A program made the position numbers and the translations under genes. A stretch of DNA of 64,000 nucleotides from Daedaleopsis sinensis (Eukaryota; Basidiomycota; Agaricomycetes; Polyporales; Polyporaceae), in contig CM066306.1 of NCBI GenBank assembly GCA_033807695.1, forward strand, positions 744,001 to 808,000, written 5' to 3'. The notes under the pieces were generated by a model. It searched no databases. It saw only the letters and a list, made by a program, of their open reading frames with translations, and was not told the DNA's origin. The stretch's first letter is position 1, and each line of letters opens with the position of its first letter. Of this stretch, positions 1 through 12,510 are shown in pieces.

Positions 1-529
1 GGAGTACGGTAAGATCAGTCCTGGATCAGTTGACAACTGAAACTCTCAGGCTGTGGCTGCTAACAGCCGAGATGCAACGTCATCAAGTTGACTTAACCTC
101 GAACTAGCTAACACTACCACCGTGGTACTCATGCATGCGAAACAGCGTAACGGTACCCCGGCTTGGACGTTGGTCCGTGTTGATGTATGCTTATACAAGT
201 GCGTTGAACACTGGCACCGTGTTCCGGGACCGTGGCGCTTGGCAAGATCACAAAACATCCTCGCAAACATGTCACAAAGTCTCGAGTAGACTTCTGTCAA
301 CACAGTCCCAAGTCAACTATCAACTACGCTCGTGAAGGAATCACTTTCCCCTCCACATTCTGATGTTTGCATTTGAACGCGAAGACCAATTCGCCGAGCA
401 ACTTGTTCATGGACCAGCAGTACGTGCTCAGCGTTCCATCGTCCGAAGTCCAACTAATCATTGTAGAAAATGAAAGCTTTGATATTCGACATATTTACAT
501 CGGTTTTTCCGAGACGATCGAACCACCCC
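1..529. other. Intergenic, no gene seen
   Basis: I see no recognisable protein, RNA gene or repeat here. The short open frames have no family signature. This is the downstream flank of the esterase gene that ends at 530 on the minus strand. Confidence 0.5.
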
Positions 530-1891
530 TCACGCGATACCCAAGAACTGGAGGTATTGCTGCTCGAACAGCGGCACGGTGTGGCCGACGCCCTGGGCAA
601 GGATCGCCTGGAAGTTGGGGCCGAACGTCGCGTTGGAGTACCCGCTCGGGAGGAACGGCTCGGTCACGTTCGAGAGAGGCGTGCTCGGGTACCCGAAAAC
701 GGTCGTCCACTGCTTGATGGTCTCGAAGAAGTTCTGGGGGAAGAGCGTCGTGTCGCTGCACACACGCGTCAGCACTCGCACTTCCTTCCTTCCGTGGGGC
801 TAGGGAGGTACGTACGCAGTTCCGTGCCAGACCTGCATCTTCGGGCGCGCGCCGGTGTAGCCGGGGAAGGCGTCGAACACGCGCTGCGCCCACTGCTGGC
901 CGGTGAGGATGAGCTGACCCTGCGAGCACTGCGAGTTCCAGCTGTCCTCGGGCTGGGTCGGGAGAGAGAAGCAGCCGAAGGGGACGCCGGAGTCGACGAC
1001 ACCCCCCTTGAAGACGTCGGGGTAGGCCCCGGCGAGGACGTTCGTCATCATCGCGCCCGAGGACGTGCCGACGACGAAGACGCGGTCGGCGTCGACGCCC
1101 CAGTTGGCGATCGCGTAGCGGACGGCGGAGACGATGCCGAGCGAGTCGCTGCCGCCGTTGTGGGTCAAGGTGGCGTTGGAGGAAACGTCCCAGCAGGTCC
1201 CGGAGTGGGGCTGTAGATGGCAACGGGTGAGTAGCCGCACCGGAGCGACTGGGATGGGAGTTAATCGCTCACCGAGGATGGGTACAGGAGCACGTAGCCG
1301 TACGTCTCAGAAAGCTGAGCGAACTTTGAGCCGGTGAAGTAAGCCTGTGCGGTACCAGAGCAGTCTGCGAACATCAACGCGGTCAGCGCATCTGCAGCCA
1401 CTGTCATGGCCAACACAACGCACAGTGGATGGCAACGATCAATGGGGGCTTCGCAGCAACTTTCGCGGGCTTGTAGGCGTACACCGCGACGTTGTTCGGG
1501 TTCGTGCCGAAGTTCGAGATCTGGTGGAGGGTCGAGGCGGGGATGGTGCTCAAGCCCGGGGGCGCGCTGCCGGTCGGCGTGGTGGGCGTGCTCGAAGGCG
1601 GAGTAGGGACGGTCGTGCTTGGTGGGGCCGGTGGCGCAGCCCCAGGGATGCACTGGGAGTAGTAGTCGTTCTGCTTCGTGCAGACCGCGCCGGACACTGG
1701 TGAGTGGCCCAGCTGCGTCAGCACCGCACAGACTGAGGGCATACAGACACTGAAGAGAATGACGTACCACAGGTGGTCGCGCCCGACCAGCCAATGCCAC
1801 CGCACTGGCCCCACACCGCCGACTGGGCTGCAGCGAGGTGGACGAAGGGGAGAAGCGCGGCGAAGCTCAGCGCAACCTTGAGTGATAGCAT
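530..1891 (-). CDS. Secreted CE1 acetylxylan/feruloyl-type esterase with N-terminal CBM1
   Basis: This is a secreted plant-cell-wall esterase, expected to remove acetyl or feruloyl groups from hemicellulose. The start at 1891 gives a signal peptide (MLSLKVALSFAALLPF, then HLAAAQ). A fungal cellulose-binding module follows (VWGQCGGIGWSG, an intron, then CTKQNDYYSQCIPG). A Pro/Thr/Ser linker (about 1640-1540) leads to the alpha/beta-hydrolase domain. The nucleophile elbow is GTSSGAMM, and the last exon carries the likely catalytic His in AQGVGHTVPLFEQ before ending in LQFLGIA. About four short introns separate the CBM1, PPLIVAIH, CSGTAQAYFTG, DADRVFVVGTSSG and last exons. Length and order match CE1 esterases of white-rot fungi. 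The substrate (acetylxylan or feruloyl ester) cannot be told from sequence alone. Confidence 0.88.
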
Positions 1892-2993
1892 GATGCGTTC
1901 GACGGACCCGGGGAAGGTGTGGGGTATGCCGCTCTCCCCAGTCGAACTTTCCCCTTCTTATAATCCTCGACCAGCATCGTGCGACGCGAGTACGCATATT
2001 TTGACATCGCGCGGAGCGCCCCCCTCTCCCACCCGCGAAATTTCCGTCACGGCATGCCAGCATAGCACTCCATGAATAGGGCCATTTGGCGTCGACGCAC
2101 GCCGTCCGACGACCTCCCTGGTCAGTTGGCTTGGGCTGTGCTATTCTGGTGCGTTCTGCTCCCGCGGCGGCACGGTAGCGTGGTAAGGCCCATCATGTCC
2201 ACGAGCACGAGAGGATTCGAAGGCTCGAAGCGCGTCCCGGCAAATCGTCGCTTGACGGAGCAACCAGCCTATTGTCCGACGCTCTCCCGGGATCGCTGGC
2301 TGCGCCATAGATGGATGCAACGCACTCTACGCGTGCTTCGCAGGCATTCATACACTGACAAGGCCCGACATACAGCTCCGTATGTTGCGGATCTTGCGCA
2401 ACACATCGAGTGGTGCTGCGCTGCGCTTGAGACCCAGACGCGCGTCAGCTGATGCGTGCATATGCCCCGGCAGCTTTACGCGCGTGACACTTGGCGAACA
2501 CATAACCACATTGTTTGTCATGCGTTCGACCCGTGTCGAACATTCAAGACTTGAACACGAACACGGCTCTAGTCTAGCGTGTTGGACTCGGAGCTATGCA
2601 AGGTACGCTGTCCCTTGGGCGGTCACGATGAGGACCCTCGACCATCACATGGGGCCAGCGTGCCCACATACACTGATCGTAAACATGCGAAGTGCTCACA
2701 TCACAAGAAGGGATCGCAACTCGAAGAAGGCAACAAGCGGAATTCGATCGGAAACGCACCTATATATTGCATGACATTGAGGTGAAGCTGCACGCGCGCG
2801 CACTCGCCCATGCTGAGGCTTTCGACTGGCCGTGTTCGAAAGGCTCTGGCGCTTTCGCGGGCAAGCTACGGCAGTTCTGCATCGTGGAGTGCGCGGAACG
2901 TGTGCAAGAGACATCCAAAGAATACATTGTCATACCTGGCCGAGAGCCATCCACCCGGCGGCCACCTGCGCGCGGAGCATGCCGATGTCCAGT
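1892..2993. other. Intergenic between esterase and velvet genes
   Basis: I see no recognisable gene. The first bases upstream of 1891 should hold the esterase promoter; a TATA-like TATAAG occurs on the minus strand near 1958-1963. The open frames on both strands look like chance. Confidence 0.4.
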
Positions 2994-4762
2994 TCACAGC
3001 CCACTGCTTTCGCTGCTTGCCCCGCTGGGGCCCGCCATCGGCGACGCGCCCCAGCTGTAGCCTGCGCCCCAAGCCGCATCCGGACTGGACGCGACGTAGC
3101 CCGAGGAGCCCGCCTCCGAGCCCGGGACGCTCGCGGGCCGGAGCTCCGCCACACGGCTCTGCGGGCTCTCCGCGCTCCGAGTCCGCGCGCCGCCGCGGTC
3201 GTCCGCGTCCTCGGGCGCCGTCTTGCGCTTCTTGCGACCTTTGCCCTTGCGGTCCGCGGAGCGCACGTTCACCGTCGCGCCGAGCAGCGACATGCGCTGA
3301 GGCAGGTCGGCGGGACTGTCAGCGCAGGCGAAGGCGGAGCGGCGCAGGGGTTTACTTACTTTGGTCAGCTCGGTCGACGGAGCGAGGCCGGGGAAGGTCT
3401 TGGTGGACCAGACCTTGAACACGCCACCCCAGCAGCTCGCGAGCACGGGGGTGCGCATCGTGATGCCGCCGTCGTCGGAGACCTTGGCGTAGAGGTGGAA
3501 TATGCGGTAGCGAGGCGCGTACGAGCCCTCCTGTTGAACCGCGAGGTCCTGCGGCCCCCCGGACGGGCGTGCAGGACGACGCGGCGCGGAGGCACAAGGA
3601 AGTCAGCTACGAGCAGTAGCAGAAGACACGGGCACTGGCGAGGTGGGCAGAAGGGCGAGGGGGCGAGGGGGGCGGACGGGGGAACTCACGCTGAACAGAA
3701 ACGCGATCTCTTCCTTGCTACGGTTAATCTCGTTCGGGACGGGGGTGGTGACGCGAAGGCCGGCGAGGATCTCGCTCGCGTTCGACACCTCGGTGATCGG
3801 GCAGTTGTGGTAGTGCGCGATCACGTCGCTCCTGGGTGGGCCACCGAACGCGAGGTGCTGCGCGAGACGACGAGGGAAACGTTAATAATTAGCTTTGCGT
3901 GGCGGCGTGCGTGATGGATAGTCGAAGCGTGCCTCACCTGCGTCGAGGTGTGGTATGGCACGATGTTTGGCCCGAGTCTGCACCCGTGCATAGGCCATTA
4001 GTCATGCTCGCGTGCACACGGACGGCGCGTGCGGCGTACGTTGGCAGTGGTAAGTTCGCGGCGTTGAGTGGCGGCAAATATGGCTGGAGACCGCCACCGC
4101 CGCCGCCGCTTCCCGCCATTTTGTCTGGTGTGAGCGTCAGCGAGGAAAGCGTGTGCGGGTGAAGCACGTCTGTCATTGCGCGCCCGCCGCTCTTGCTACC
4201 GATGTCGTCGTGCCCGATTTCGAAGGGGATTGAGAAGAGGTCGACGTGGCAACAGAGCCCGTACGTGATCAGATCGCTACAGGTCAAAGAGTCGCGCCCA
4301 CTGGTCGTCAGCACCAGTCTCACATCTCGTCCGGGCCTGGCAGCAGCCCGGCCGCGAGACGTCATGACACGACACTTGCCTGTTGTCCGTGATCTCCGTC
4401 TCCGTCTGCGTCCCGATCGCGACGTTGTCGTGCACCTCGAAGAAGCGCACCTCCACGATGGGGGGCGGGTCGAGCGACCGCTTGTCCTTCCGGGCGAACC
4501 TGGCGGGGGCGGGGGCGTCTGCAGGGGTGTTGCGCGACACAGCGACGGGCTCACGTACTTGCGTCCTGCGATTGCCTTTTGGATCTCGGTCGCGGTAGTC
4601 CGCACGCGCTTGCCCTTGAACGGGCCCTCGCAGAAGAAGAGCGGGATGCCGCATTCTGCGAGGTCGACATACTCGGGGACCTACACAGGGGGTCGGGATT
4701 AGCAAAGAGGGGGGAGGTTGAGCGGGGCGTACCGGGTAAGAGTTGTCAGTGGGCTCTGCCAT
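2994..4762 (-). CDS. Velvet-domain transcriptional regulator
   Basis: Velvet proteins are NF-kappaB-like fungal DNA-binding factors that couple development to secondary metabolism. Exon 1 (4762-4733) encodes MAEPTDNSYP. Exon 2 begins at 4680 (VPEYVDLAECG) and contains PFKGKRVRTTATEIQKA, the start of the velvet fold. The next exon has the family hallmark KDKRSLDPPPIVEVRFFEVH. Further exons carry YGLCCHVDLFSIPFEIGHDD and then RYRIFHLY with CWGGVFKVWSTKTFPGLAPS and TELTK, the conserved end of the velvet domain. The C-terminus has a basic stretch (RKGKGRKKRKTAPED), a likely nuclear localisation signal, followed by a Ser/Gly/Pro-rich tail. Introns are short. I cannot say which velvet subfamily (VeA, VelB, VosA or VelC) it belongs to. 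Confidence 0.85.
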
Positions 4763-6301
4763 GTTTTGTGATGCGTTAGGGGTCGAGGTAGGGGGGGAAG
4801 AGGAGGCGTGCGGCGAGTGGGGACCCCAGGGGACCCGTTATAAGGAGGAGGCCGGTAGAGCGAGGCGGATGCGGCATGGTGCTAAGAACGATGGCCCGTC
4901 TGGAATGCCCGCCTGCTCGAAGACGCGTTTAAGGTTCGCGGCGGAGCATGATTTATCCCACGACTCTTACCATATGAGATAGGGTAGATTACAGTCCGAG
5001 TCGTGGCCAGACGGCTGCCGCAGAACAATCTTCAGGTAATACGGTACTGCCAGCTATGGTCGTCCAGACCGGCGCTGTACTGCACTTCTCGCGTCCACGC
5101 GCCGCGCCAAGCTCCCCGTTGCAGACGCTGATGGTTACTTACTTATATGATATATCGGGACACAAACGTGTTCAACACCTCTGTTTCGACTCTCGAATAT
5201 CCTCCTCCGACTCGGAGGCCCACGCGACGCTTTCAAACCTGGTCCAACGACTCGGAGTTCCCTCCGAGTTGCAAACGTTCCAATGCGGCCGAGGGATAGA
5301 CTCAGAGGGATGGACTCACTTCGTCGTGTGTCGCGGTCGTGCGTCTGCATATCGCAAGTGCAAGTAAAGCGGTACCGGGCGAGTCCGCCGCTACCGCCGC
5401 CATAAATGCCAGCGCACACCGCAGGGCCAAACAAGCACAAATTTTGCGTTGTAATTAATATTCTCATACACGTAGGCTTTAACCTGATCAGACTCGCTTA
5501 TAGCCTTGCGTAGACATTGGAGAGTACATTATAATCTCATGTAGCTAATGTGAACTGAATAGTCACAGCCTTTTGCGAGGGCTATTACTTATCGCCGCTC
5601 AAGAGTCAATAGACGGGCGACTAATAGCGCGCTTATAGTCCGTTGGCGTTCCATATAGACGCCGCCAACGCCTCGACGCCTCCCCCCGGAGAGCCTTGCC
5701 TCTCGACGCATTCAACAGCGGCCAACTTTCCAATGCTTCTGTCGGCTGGTATTGCTCTGAAGGCTGCGGAGCGAGCATCAGTAGAAGAAGCCCACGGAAA
5801 ATAGAATACAAATTCCGGGGACTCAAAGGAAATGAGGCTGTTGCAAACTTGCACGAAAGGTTGTACGGAGCGCGAGATAGTATTCGAAACTAGTAGGGAT
5901 TACTTGGCATCGCCCTGACTGAGACTCTTAGCACACGATCCTAACCTGTGGAATTTTAACTGAACGTTCTTCCGAAACCGTCCTGATCTATACGTATACG
6001 TAGCTTCCAGCTCCGGGCGCCGTCGACACGCCGGTTTGCACCACCACGCGTTCGTGGCCAGGAACTTGACTACCATGCCACCGAGCAGCAGAAAAGCGCA
6101 ACGGGTCCACTTGGCCCCGACAGCTGCGACAATTATATCCACCCTCGCGTCGCCTCGTGACCCGACCAGCACGCACCCGCGTTCGACATCGTCGAGGAAC
6201 TGTAAATGGGCCTGCTCAATCTGTACACAGACTCCGAGTGTTCTCAGTTCTGGTTCTGTTCGACCGCGACACGACACAACGTTACGTGCACATTTCACCG
6301 G
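4763..6301. other. Intergenic, no gene seen
   Basis: No recognisable coding region. Around 5200-5270 there are several short inverted copies of CTCCGACTCGGAG-like sequence, small palindromes of unknown meaning. The velvet promoter should lie in the first few hundred bases. Confidence 0.4.
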
Positions 6302-8868
6302 TCACCGGCCACCCCCACGATCTCCGCCACCTCCTGCGTTCTGCCGCCCCTCCCATGCCCCGAAGGCCTCATCAGCGGCAAAGGTGCCGGGGCCTGGCTC
6401 GAGCCTCGCCAACATCGCATCCGACGACGTCGAATCGCGGCCTCGCGCCTCATCCTCCTCGGCGTCGTGGTCGGCAAGCATGCTGGCCTCCTCGCCCTCT
6501 CCGCGTGTGCGCGGCCGCGCGCTGCGGCTTCGTGCGAGGCTCGTCTGGCTCCCGTTCGTCACAGACTTGATGGACAGGCCGGAGGACTTGCGCTTCACTC
6601 CGAGTCGGGGCGAGCGCAAGTTGTCAGCGTCGTCGTTGACGTCGTCGTCGTCGCTGATATCGCCCAGCTGCCACGTCGCGCCGTCTTCGCCCTCGTGCTC
6701 CTCGTGGAGCGCCTCCTCCTCGTCCCGTCCGGAGTAGACGAAGCCGCTCTTCGTCGCGCTGCGGTGTCCCCGTGCGGATAGCGGCACGCCCGACGCTTGC
6801 GCGGCACCCTTATCATCGGGCTTCTTGTATGTGAGAAGGACGACTCCGGCGACGAGGACGATCATCGAACAGAAGATGAGGAACAGTGTCCAGGAATGGT
6901 ATGCATCCACCTCGTCGTTGAAGATCTGTGCGAGAACGGGCGAGACGTGAGCTGTCATGTCTCCCATACCCCTCATACGTTGCGGCAGTGACGATTAACC
7001 AGACGCTCACCAAAGAGTCAAGCCACCTATCAATCCAGACGGTCAGTGCCATACCAAGCTAACAGCGGCGCGCATGCTTACCCCAATCCCGTGTAAACCC
7101 CATAGAAGACGGGCACGACCAAGGTGGAATCGTACACTGCCAGGCCTTTGTTGAGGCATATGATCTGGCACACCGCAGTGGCCGCGAGGAAGATGAATGT
7201 GAAGACGACAGAGGCGTGGCCGAACTGATTCCCCGTGTTCTCATGGGAGAGCGCGCCAGAGATGAGCTGCACTCTGTGGAGAATGCATCAGAAACGTCAC
7301 AGAAAGCTCGCGTTTGGAAATTGACTGAAAGACGTACGCAGCCTTGGCAAACACCAAGCAAGCCCCAGCGAGGCCCCCGCCACAGCATGCCCAGCCGATT
7401 CCTAGCGTCCATGCGATGCGCTTGTCGTCATGAGGTGCGGTCCACAGCTCCAATTTCTCCCTCGTCCACATCATCGAATTACCCCAGAACGCCCCAATCT
7501 TCCCAACAAACGTCCTCGGCGAGATGAGACCGCCCGTTCGCATGCGCATGCCCGCGAAGGGTGCCGCATTTGGGTCGGAACGCGCGTTGAGGACCTGGTC
7601 GAGCTGGTAGGTGAACAGATACAGGAATAGCAAGGCGAAGGACATGAAGAAGAAGTAGGCAAGCCAATTTCCGCGCGACCATAGTGCGGTAAGGTGTCGA
7701 GCATCTGTCTCTGTCGTAAGCCCGCTGTTGATCGAGCCGAACGCGACTATCCCGATTACGCCGATGATTACTATTATAGTTCCCTATAGTAGAGAGTCAT
7801 CAGCATGATTCTCGTCGAGGTTAGTATGGTCACGTACGTAGATGTCATGTTTGGTGACTGGGGTATTGACGAGGAACTTGGCGAAAAGAAAATTGAATAT
7901 CAAAGCTGTAGATCCAAGAGGAGCGACGTATTCTGCAAAGAATGGGCGTCAGGCTAAATTCTTCTCTACACGCATTGCACGTACCCGCGCGCATATATTC
8001 GAGAGCAAGAGTGCTGCCTATTAGTTGAGATAATCTGCATCAGGATGGTTAGCACTGTCAATCTGAGAGCATGTGACTCCGAAGCGAGGAACACGAAGTG
8101 GGGAACGGGCGGATATAGCAACTAGTAACTGCGTAGAATGCTCGTTTACGGCAGTGACGCTGCATGCCCCCCTCAAGGAGGGTGCATTGATTCCTATCGA
8201 GCGTTCTCTACCGAGTCTGGCTCGCATTATCCGTTCGATCTCGGCAGAACCACGTTTATTATGCCCTTCTGAACGAGCCAAATGAAATCATACGGTTCAG
8301 CGATCCGGGAGGTTGGTGCAGAGATAGCACCACGGGCTAGAAGATTTGAGCACTATCCTCTTGTGCGGCGTCCAATCCATCCCTCATATTCACAGCTGCG
8401 CTTGAGGCGAAGTATCTTCGCTGCCATTCCAAGGGCATCACAGGGACACGAAGCTGACGCGTTGTACCCACCTCCCAGATCCGCGAGGAAGAGAACGCGA
8501 AGCGGACTCACATGTAGAGTATCATGCCAAGGAGCCATAAGGGTCGTAGCCAATCTCGTCGACGAGTAGCCTTCGGGATCGCGCTCGTTCGTACCTGCAG
8601 GCCAGGCCAGAATGTATTGGGTGAGCGACGCGTTGGGGTGCTTGTGAGGAGGGGTGCTCACATGGTCTAATTTCGTTAGGTTCAGCCCCGCGGCGTTGAG
8701 TATAGAAGCGAGGGTGACAATGGAGAGCCCGATTATGAATGCCACCACGGGGTTGGCGTGGTGGGCCGGGACGGGGTCATCAGCGAGAGCTTCTGGCGCG
8801 GTCGAGGGCGAGGTAAGAGCGGACGTCGCGGTCGATGTTAGAGACTGCAACAGAGTGGAGGTGTCCAT
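6302..8868 (-). CDS. NIPA-type magnesium transporter (DUF803 family)
   Basis: Predicted multi-pass membrane transporter of the NIPA/DUF803 family, whose animal members move Mg2+. The start at 8868 (MDTSTLLQSLTSTATS) leads to the first helix, NPVVAFIIGLSIVTLASIL, and NAAGLNLTKLDHV. A middle exon (about 7935-7840) has the family signature EYVAPLGSTALIFNFLFAKF followed by NTPVTKHDIY. Later exons have FFFMSFALLFLYLFTYQLDQ, a further transport segment (WACCGGGLAGACLVFAKAAY) and the family motif VVPVFYGVYTGLG. The last exon gives the final helix (SWTLFLIFCSMIVLVAGVVL) and a long acidic/serine-rich cytosolic tail (about 6850-6302). Several short introns interrupt the gene. The tail is longer than in animal NIPA proteins, as is usual in fungi. 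Substrate specificity is inferred from the family. Confidence 0.85.
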
Positions 8869-9193
8869 GCACGAGTGGCGGGCGTGTTAGCGGACAGCGA
8901 GCAGGAGGTGATGGTCGTTGAGAACGCGGATGGTGGTGGTAAGAGAATATTAATGGTGAGCAGACGGACGCGAGGGGTCACTGCGGACACTGCTCCGTTG
9001 CCCGACGTCAGTCTAGTGGGCGCCATAGATCTCGGCGTTTGCCGCCGACCCGTATCGCGTAGGCGCCGGTTCACGGAGTCAGCGCCGTCACTGCGGCAGG
9101 CGTTGTCCACGCCCCAATGTATCGTGTTCCCCTCCTTGACCACTCTGTATTCTAGCTCGATAACCTCGGCGTGGCCGCATTGCACATATTCTC
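8869..9193. promoter_or_regulatory. Divergent intergenic spacer, likely bidirectional promoter
   Basis: A 325-bp spacer separates the start codons of the NIPA transporter (minus) and the DUF262 gene (plus), so both promoters must lie here or overlap. I see no clear TATA box for either gene. Confidence 0.5.
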
Positions 9194-10807
9194 ATGGACG
9201 ATGAAGAGTATGACGAACTGTTCAGCGAAGACGACGGCACCGAGTTCGACTTGGGACGCGGCCTCGATGCCCCCTCCGCTCAGCTATATACCACCAAACA
9301 GCTGCACAGTACGTGCTCACGACGAGGATACGACCGTGCTGGACGTGCAGGATTGCGCTGACGATGCTGACTCTCCAGCGTTGATACACGAGGGAGCGAT
9401 AGATCTCAACCCGCCATATCAAAGAGGTGCGTAGCATGCCCCCACGACGTCGACGAGCTATCTGACATCACCAAGAGGTCGTCTGGTCAGAGGCGAAACA
9501 GTGCCAGCTGCTCGACTCCATATGGCGCAACTACTATGTGCCGCCCATCGTCTTCACGGTCTATAAGGACGTGGACGGTGAGCTGGTGCGGTGTTGCATC
9601 GACGGCAAGCAACGCCTAACCTCCATACAGAAGTTCTTTGACGGCCAGGTAAGCACCTCGCGAACATAAACCTCCCCGCGGCCTCCAACAAAGGTGCCCC
9701 CCAACAGATCCCATGTACGAGAACAACCAAGTGACAGTGTGGAATCGTGCATCTGACGTTTATCAGACAAGCACTGGAAGACGGGCAAGAGCTGGTGGTA
9801 TACGACCTCGAACGCGCACAAGAATGCGAAGTCGCGCATGGAGGTGCCCCCTCAGTGGAAGAGGGACTTCGCGAACAAAACCCTCACATGCGGTATGTCT
9901 GCTATTGCCTTACATACACCCTCTACTCCTCTGATCACCAGCGCGCAGTCGAATATTTCGACCTGTCCCCACACCTCGAACGTGACATATTTCAACGAGT
10001 CCAATTAGGAACACCCTTGACGGCGGCGGGTAAGTGCATCACCTTGTATTGGGCCATGTGAGACTCACCGTCTGGCCCGCATCTCAACAGAGAAGCTCCA
10101 AGCGATTGCATCCCCGCGGAACGAATGGATATCTGGCGACCTACAACCCCGTTTCATCTATCGTGATGACAGCTTGACGCAGAAGATCGACGTCGCTGTC
10201 AAGCGCGGGCAAGACTTCCAGCTTCTCGCTGGACTCGTGTACTGCTGCGCCGAGTACCCTCTACAGACGCAGCCGAACTCGCGGAATCTGGAGCGTTGGC
10301 TGTTGTCGAAGGAGTCACCCACGGAGGAGTTCAAGACCGCGATGCGGGACGTGCTGAACGCCTTCTGGCACATCGCAGACAATGACGATCTCAACTACAG
10401 CTTCAAGCAGATCCAGAAGCGCGTTGCCCCCATCGAGTTCACATTCACGGGTATGCTGTCCTGCTGACCCCTGCTCAGCGCTCTCTCTGCTGACATGCCC
10501 TGCTCACGTCCACGTGGTTCCAGGCGTGCTGCTCTTCATTCTGCGGGAGTACTCTTACGAAGACCGGGCGCAGGCCATCTACGACATGCGCACGCATATC
10601 CGCGGGAAGTTCCAAGACGTCCGGAACAGGAGTGACATCGTGAAAGAACTGTGGAACTTTGTCGAAATGATCGCGGACGGTCTGGACGAGCCTCCCCCGG
10701 ACGCGAAGGGGAAGAAGAACAAGGGGAAGAAGACGCGGCGTGCAGCCGACGACGATATGGACCTCGACGAGTCCTATGCCCCGCGGAAGAAGTCCAAGAA
10801 GAAGTGA
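9194..10807 (+). CDS. DUF262 (GmrSD N-domain-like) nuclear protein
   Basis: Fungal member of the DUF262/ParB-like superfamily, whose bacterial relatives form the NTP-sensing half of the GmrSD and SspE anti-phage nucleases. Exon 1 encodes acidic MDDEEYDELFSEDDG. The next short exon has ALIHEGAIDLNPPYQRG, the DUF262 substrate-strand motif. The following one has VVWSEAKQCQLLDSIWRNYY, then PPIVFTVYKD and CIDGKQRLTSIQKFFDGQ, the diagnostic DGxQR box. Later exons give FDLSPHLERDIFQRVQLGTP with TAAEKLQ, a helical region, and a C-terminus extremely rich in Lys (KGKKNKGKKTRRA and KKSKKK), a likely nuclear signal. No HNH (DUF1524) nuclease domain follows, so this is an N-domain-only protein. Its role in fungi is unknown. 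Confidence 0.85.
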
Positions 10808-11032
10808 ACGCCATCAGTCGGGTATTTCTCCTTCCACGATTCTATGCGGTTTTGCGCGCGCGCACATATATATAGACTGGTGTCACTGTAGCTGGTATGG
10901 ATGTGGCCTGACTCATGATGCAGTGTACGAGTATATTCAATGCTAGCTGTTGCCTACGCACGGTCTCCTGCATATTTACATACACTCCCTTTGTTCCTCT
11001 GTAAAGCGATACCGGAACCCTCCCCTCAGTCG

Positions 11033-12510
11033 TTACCCATTGTATTTAGCTCTACCTGTGTACCATATGCCCTCAGAATCCGTCAACGCCCTCGCATGCT
11101 TTAGCAGCAACTTGTCCCGCTCCTTAGCGTCCACGGAGATGTCCGCCAGGAAGGGCACGATCTCGTCCGTCTTCCACCTCGGCCGCGCGAGGAAGAGTTC
11201 CGCGAAGCGAGCTCCGGGGTCCACAGGCAGCTCAGACGAGGGAAAGTACGTGAGCAGTGTCCTCGGGGGCGTAGATAGGCTGTCGATCGATGTGAGGTAG
11301 TTGCCCTGCCCGACACCCACCAGTGCGTGTAAGCAATGCGGACAGGAATACGTCGGGGCGCACTGGACGTACCGAGAGGAGCGAGATGGCAACTTTGTCC
11401 TCGAACGTATCTCCCACAGCCTTGCGCCACTGGTCGAGAAACGCCTTGTCGGGGGTCGGCTCGTTCTGCAGGTGATGCGTGGTTAGCGGAGCGGCGGGCG
11501 CAAGCTTATCTGACGGGGAGCACTCGCCCTGTACGCCCGCAGGATCCCCAAGCCGACCTCTCGGACGACCGCCTCGACGTCCATCTCCCACGTCCCGTAC
11601 TCCTCCTTGATGGTGCCGAACCACGCGATGACCTGGCGCGAGACGGCCCGGCGGATATCGTGCTCGTCTTCGAGCGCGGAGAGGAGGGTCGCTACAGGTG
11701 CGGCCGCGTGCGAGAGCGACAGTGAAACTAGGTTGGTGAGGATCAGCTCGAGGATGGTGGTGAGGTGCGATCGCGCGATGGGGCGCAGTTCTCCTGCACG
11801 CACGCGTCAGTTTGACAGTCCCAACCAAGTCGTGAATGACAGTCGGGTTGGCGTCGTACCGTTCAGGATCAGTACGCGGCGGTCGCGCAGGCCCTTTTCC
11901 AGTTCAACATCGCTCGCTTGTATCGTCGACCTGGCGTCTTCGTACGTGATCCTCGGCACCTTCTTCTGTGGATTGAAAGCTCAGTGTGGCGCCTGGCCCA
12001 CGGGATGGCGCGCGGGCACGCACCGTGCCCTGATCCGAGTCATCGTCGCTGGCCATATCCTCGTCTTCGTGCCCTTCGTCGTACTCCCTCCCGCGGAGGA
12101 GCGAGTTCAGCTTGTGCAGGCGCGGCACGCTCGGGATGAGTTCTATGACCTCTCGCAGCTCGTCGCGAATGTAAATCTCTTGAGGCTCTTCGTCGTCATC
12201 TTCGCCGTCATCAGGCGGCGCCGTCGGGTCGGGGGTAACCACCAGGACGCAGTTGGATAGAACGACAGAGCGAACGGTGTAGGTCTTGTCTACAGTGCAG
12301 AGCACCGCGTCTTCGTCGGCTGCGCCCTTTATCGTGAAGCTGGGTCATTCGTTAGGACATCATTGCATTAAATCATAAGCAGCAACCTTACCTTGGTTCG
12401 TCGGTGGCGGATTCGATGAGCTTACAGAGCTCTGGCGGGAGTTCGAGGAGTTTGTATGCGCCGGTGTCCGACGATGACGAGGGAGAAAACCTCAGCTCGC
12501 ATTCAAACAT
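11033..12510 (-). CDS. DCC1: Sister chromatid cohesion protein DCC1 (Ctf18-RFC subunit)
   Basis: DCC1 is a subunit, with Ctf8, of the Ctf18-RFC clamp loader, and it supports cohesion and replication. I start at the in-frame ATG at 12510 (MFECELRFSPSSSSDTGAYK) because it leads directly into the conserved YKLLELPPELCKLIE. After an intron come TIKGAADEDAVLCTVDKTY and TVRSVVLSNCVLVV. An acidic insert (PPDDGEDDDEEPQE) precedes RDELREVIELIPSVPRLHKL. A later exon has PRITYEDARSTIQASDVELE and LRDRRVLILNG, the core family signature. The C-terminal winged-helix region ends with RPRWKTDEIVPFLADISVDA and LTDSEGIWYTGRAKYNG. It is a complete single-copy type gene with short introns. Confidence 0.85.

Noticed and set aside
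470..1216. Long + strand frame over the esterase gene
   Set aside because: It is the antisense shadow of the CE1 exons; no start context or family signature.
2832..3914. 360-codon + strand frame over the velvet gene
   Set aside because: Arg/Ala-rich antisense shadow of GC-rich velvet exons; the minus strand carries the conserved motifs.
6036..6737. Ser/Arg/Pro-rich + strand frames
   Set aside because: Antisense to the acidic tail of the NIPA transporter, whose codon bias creates open shadow frames.
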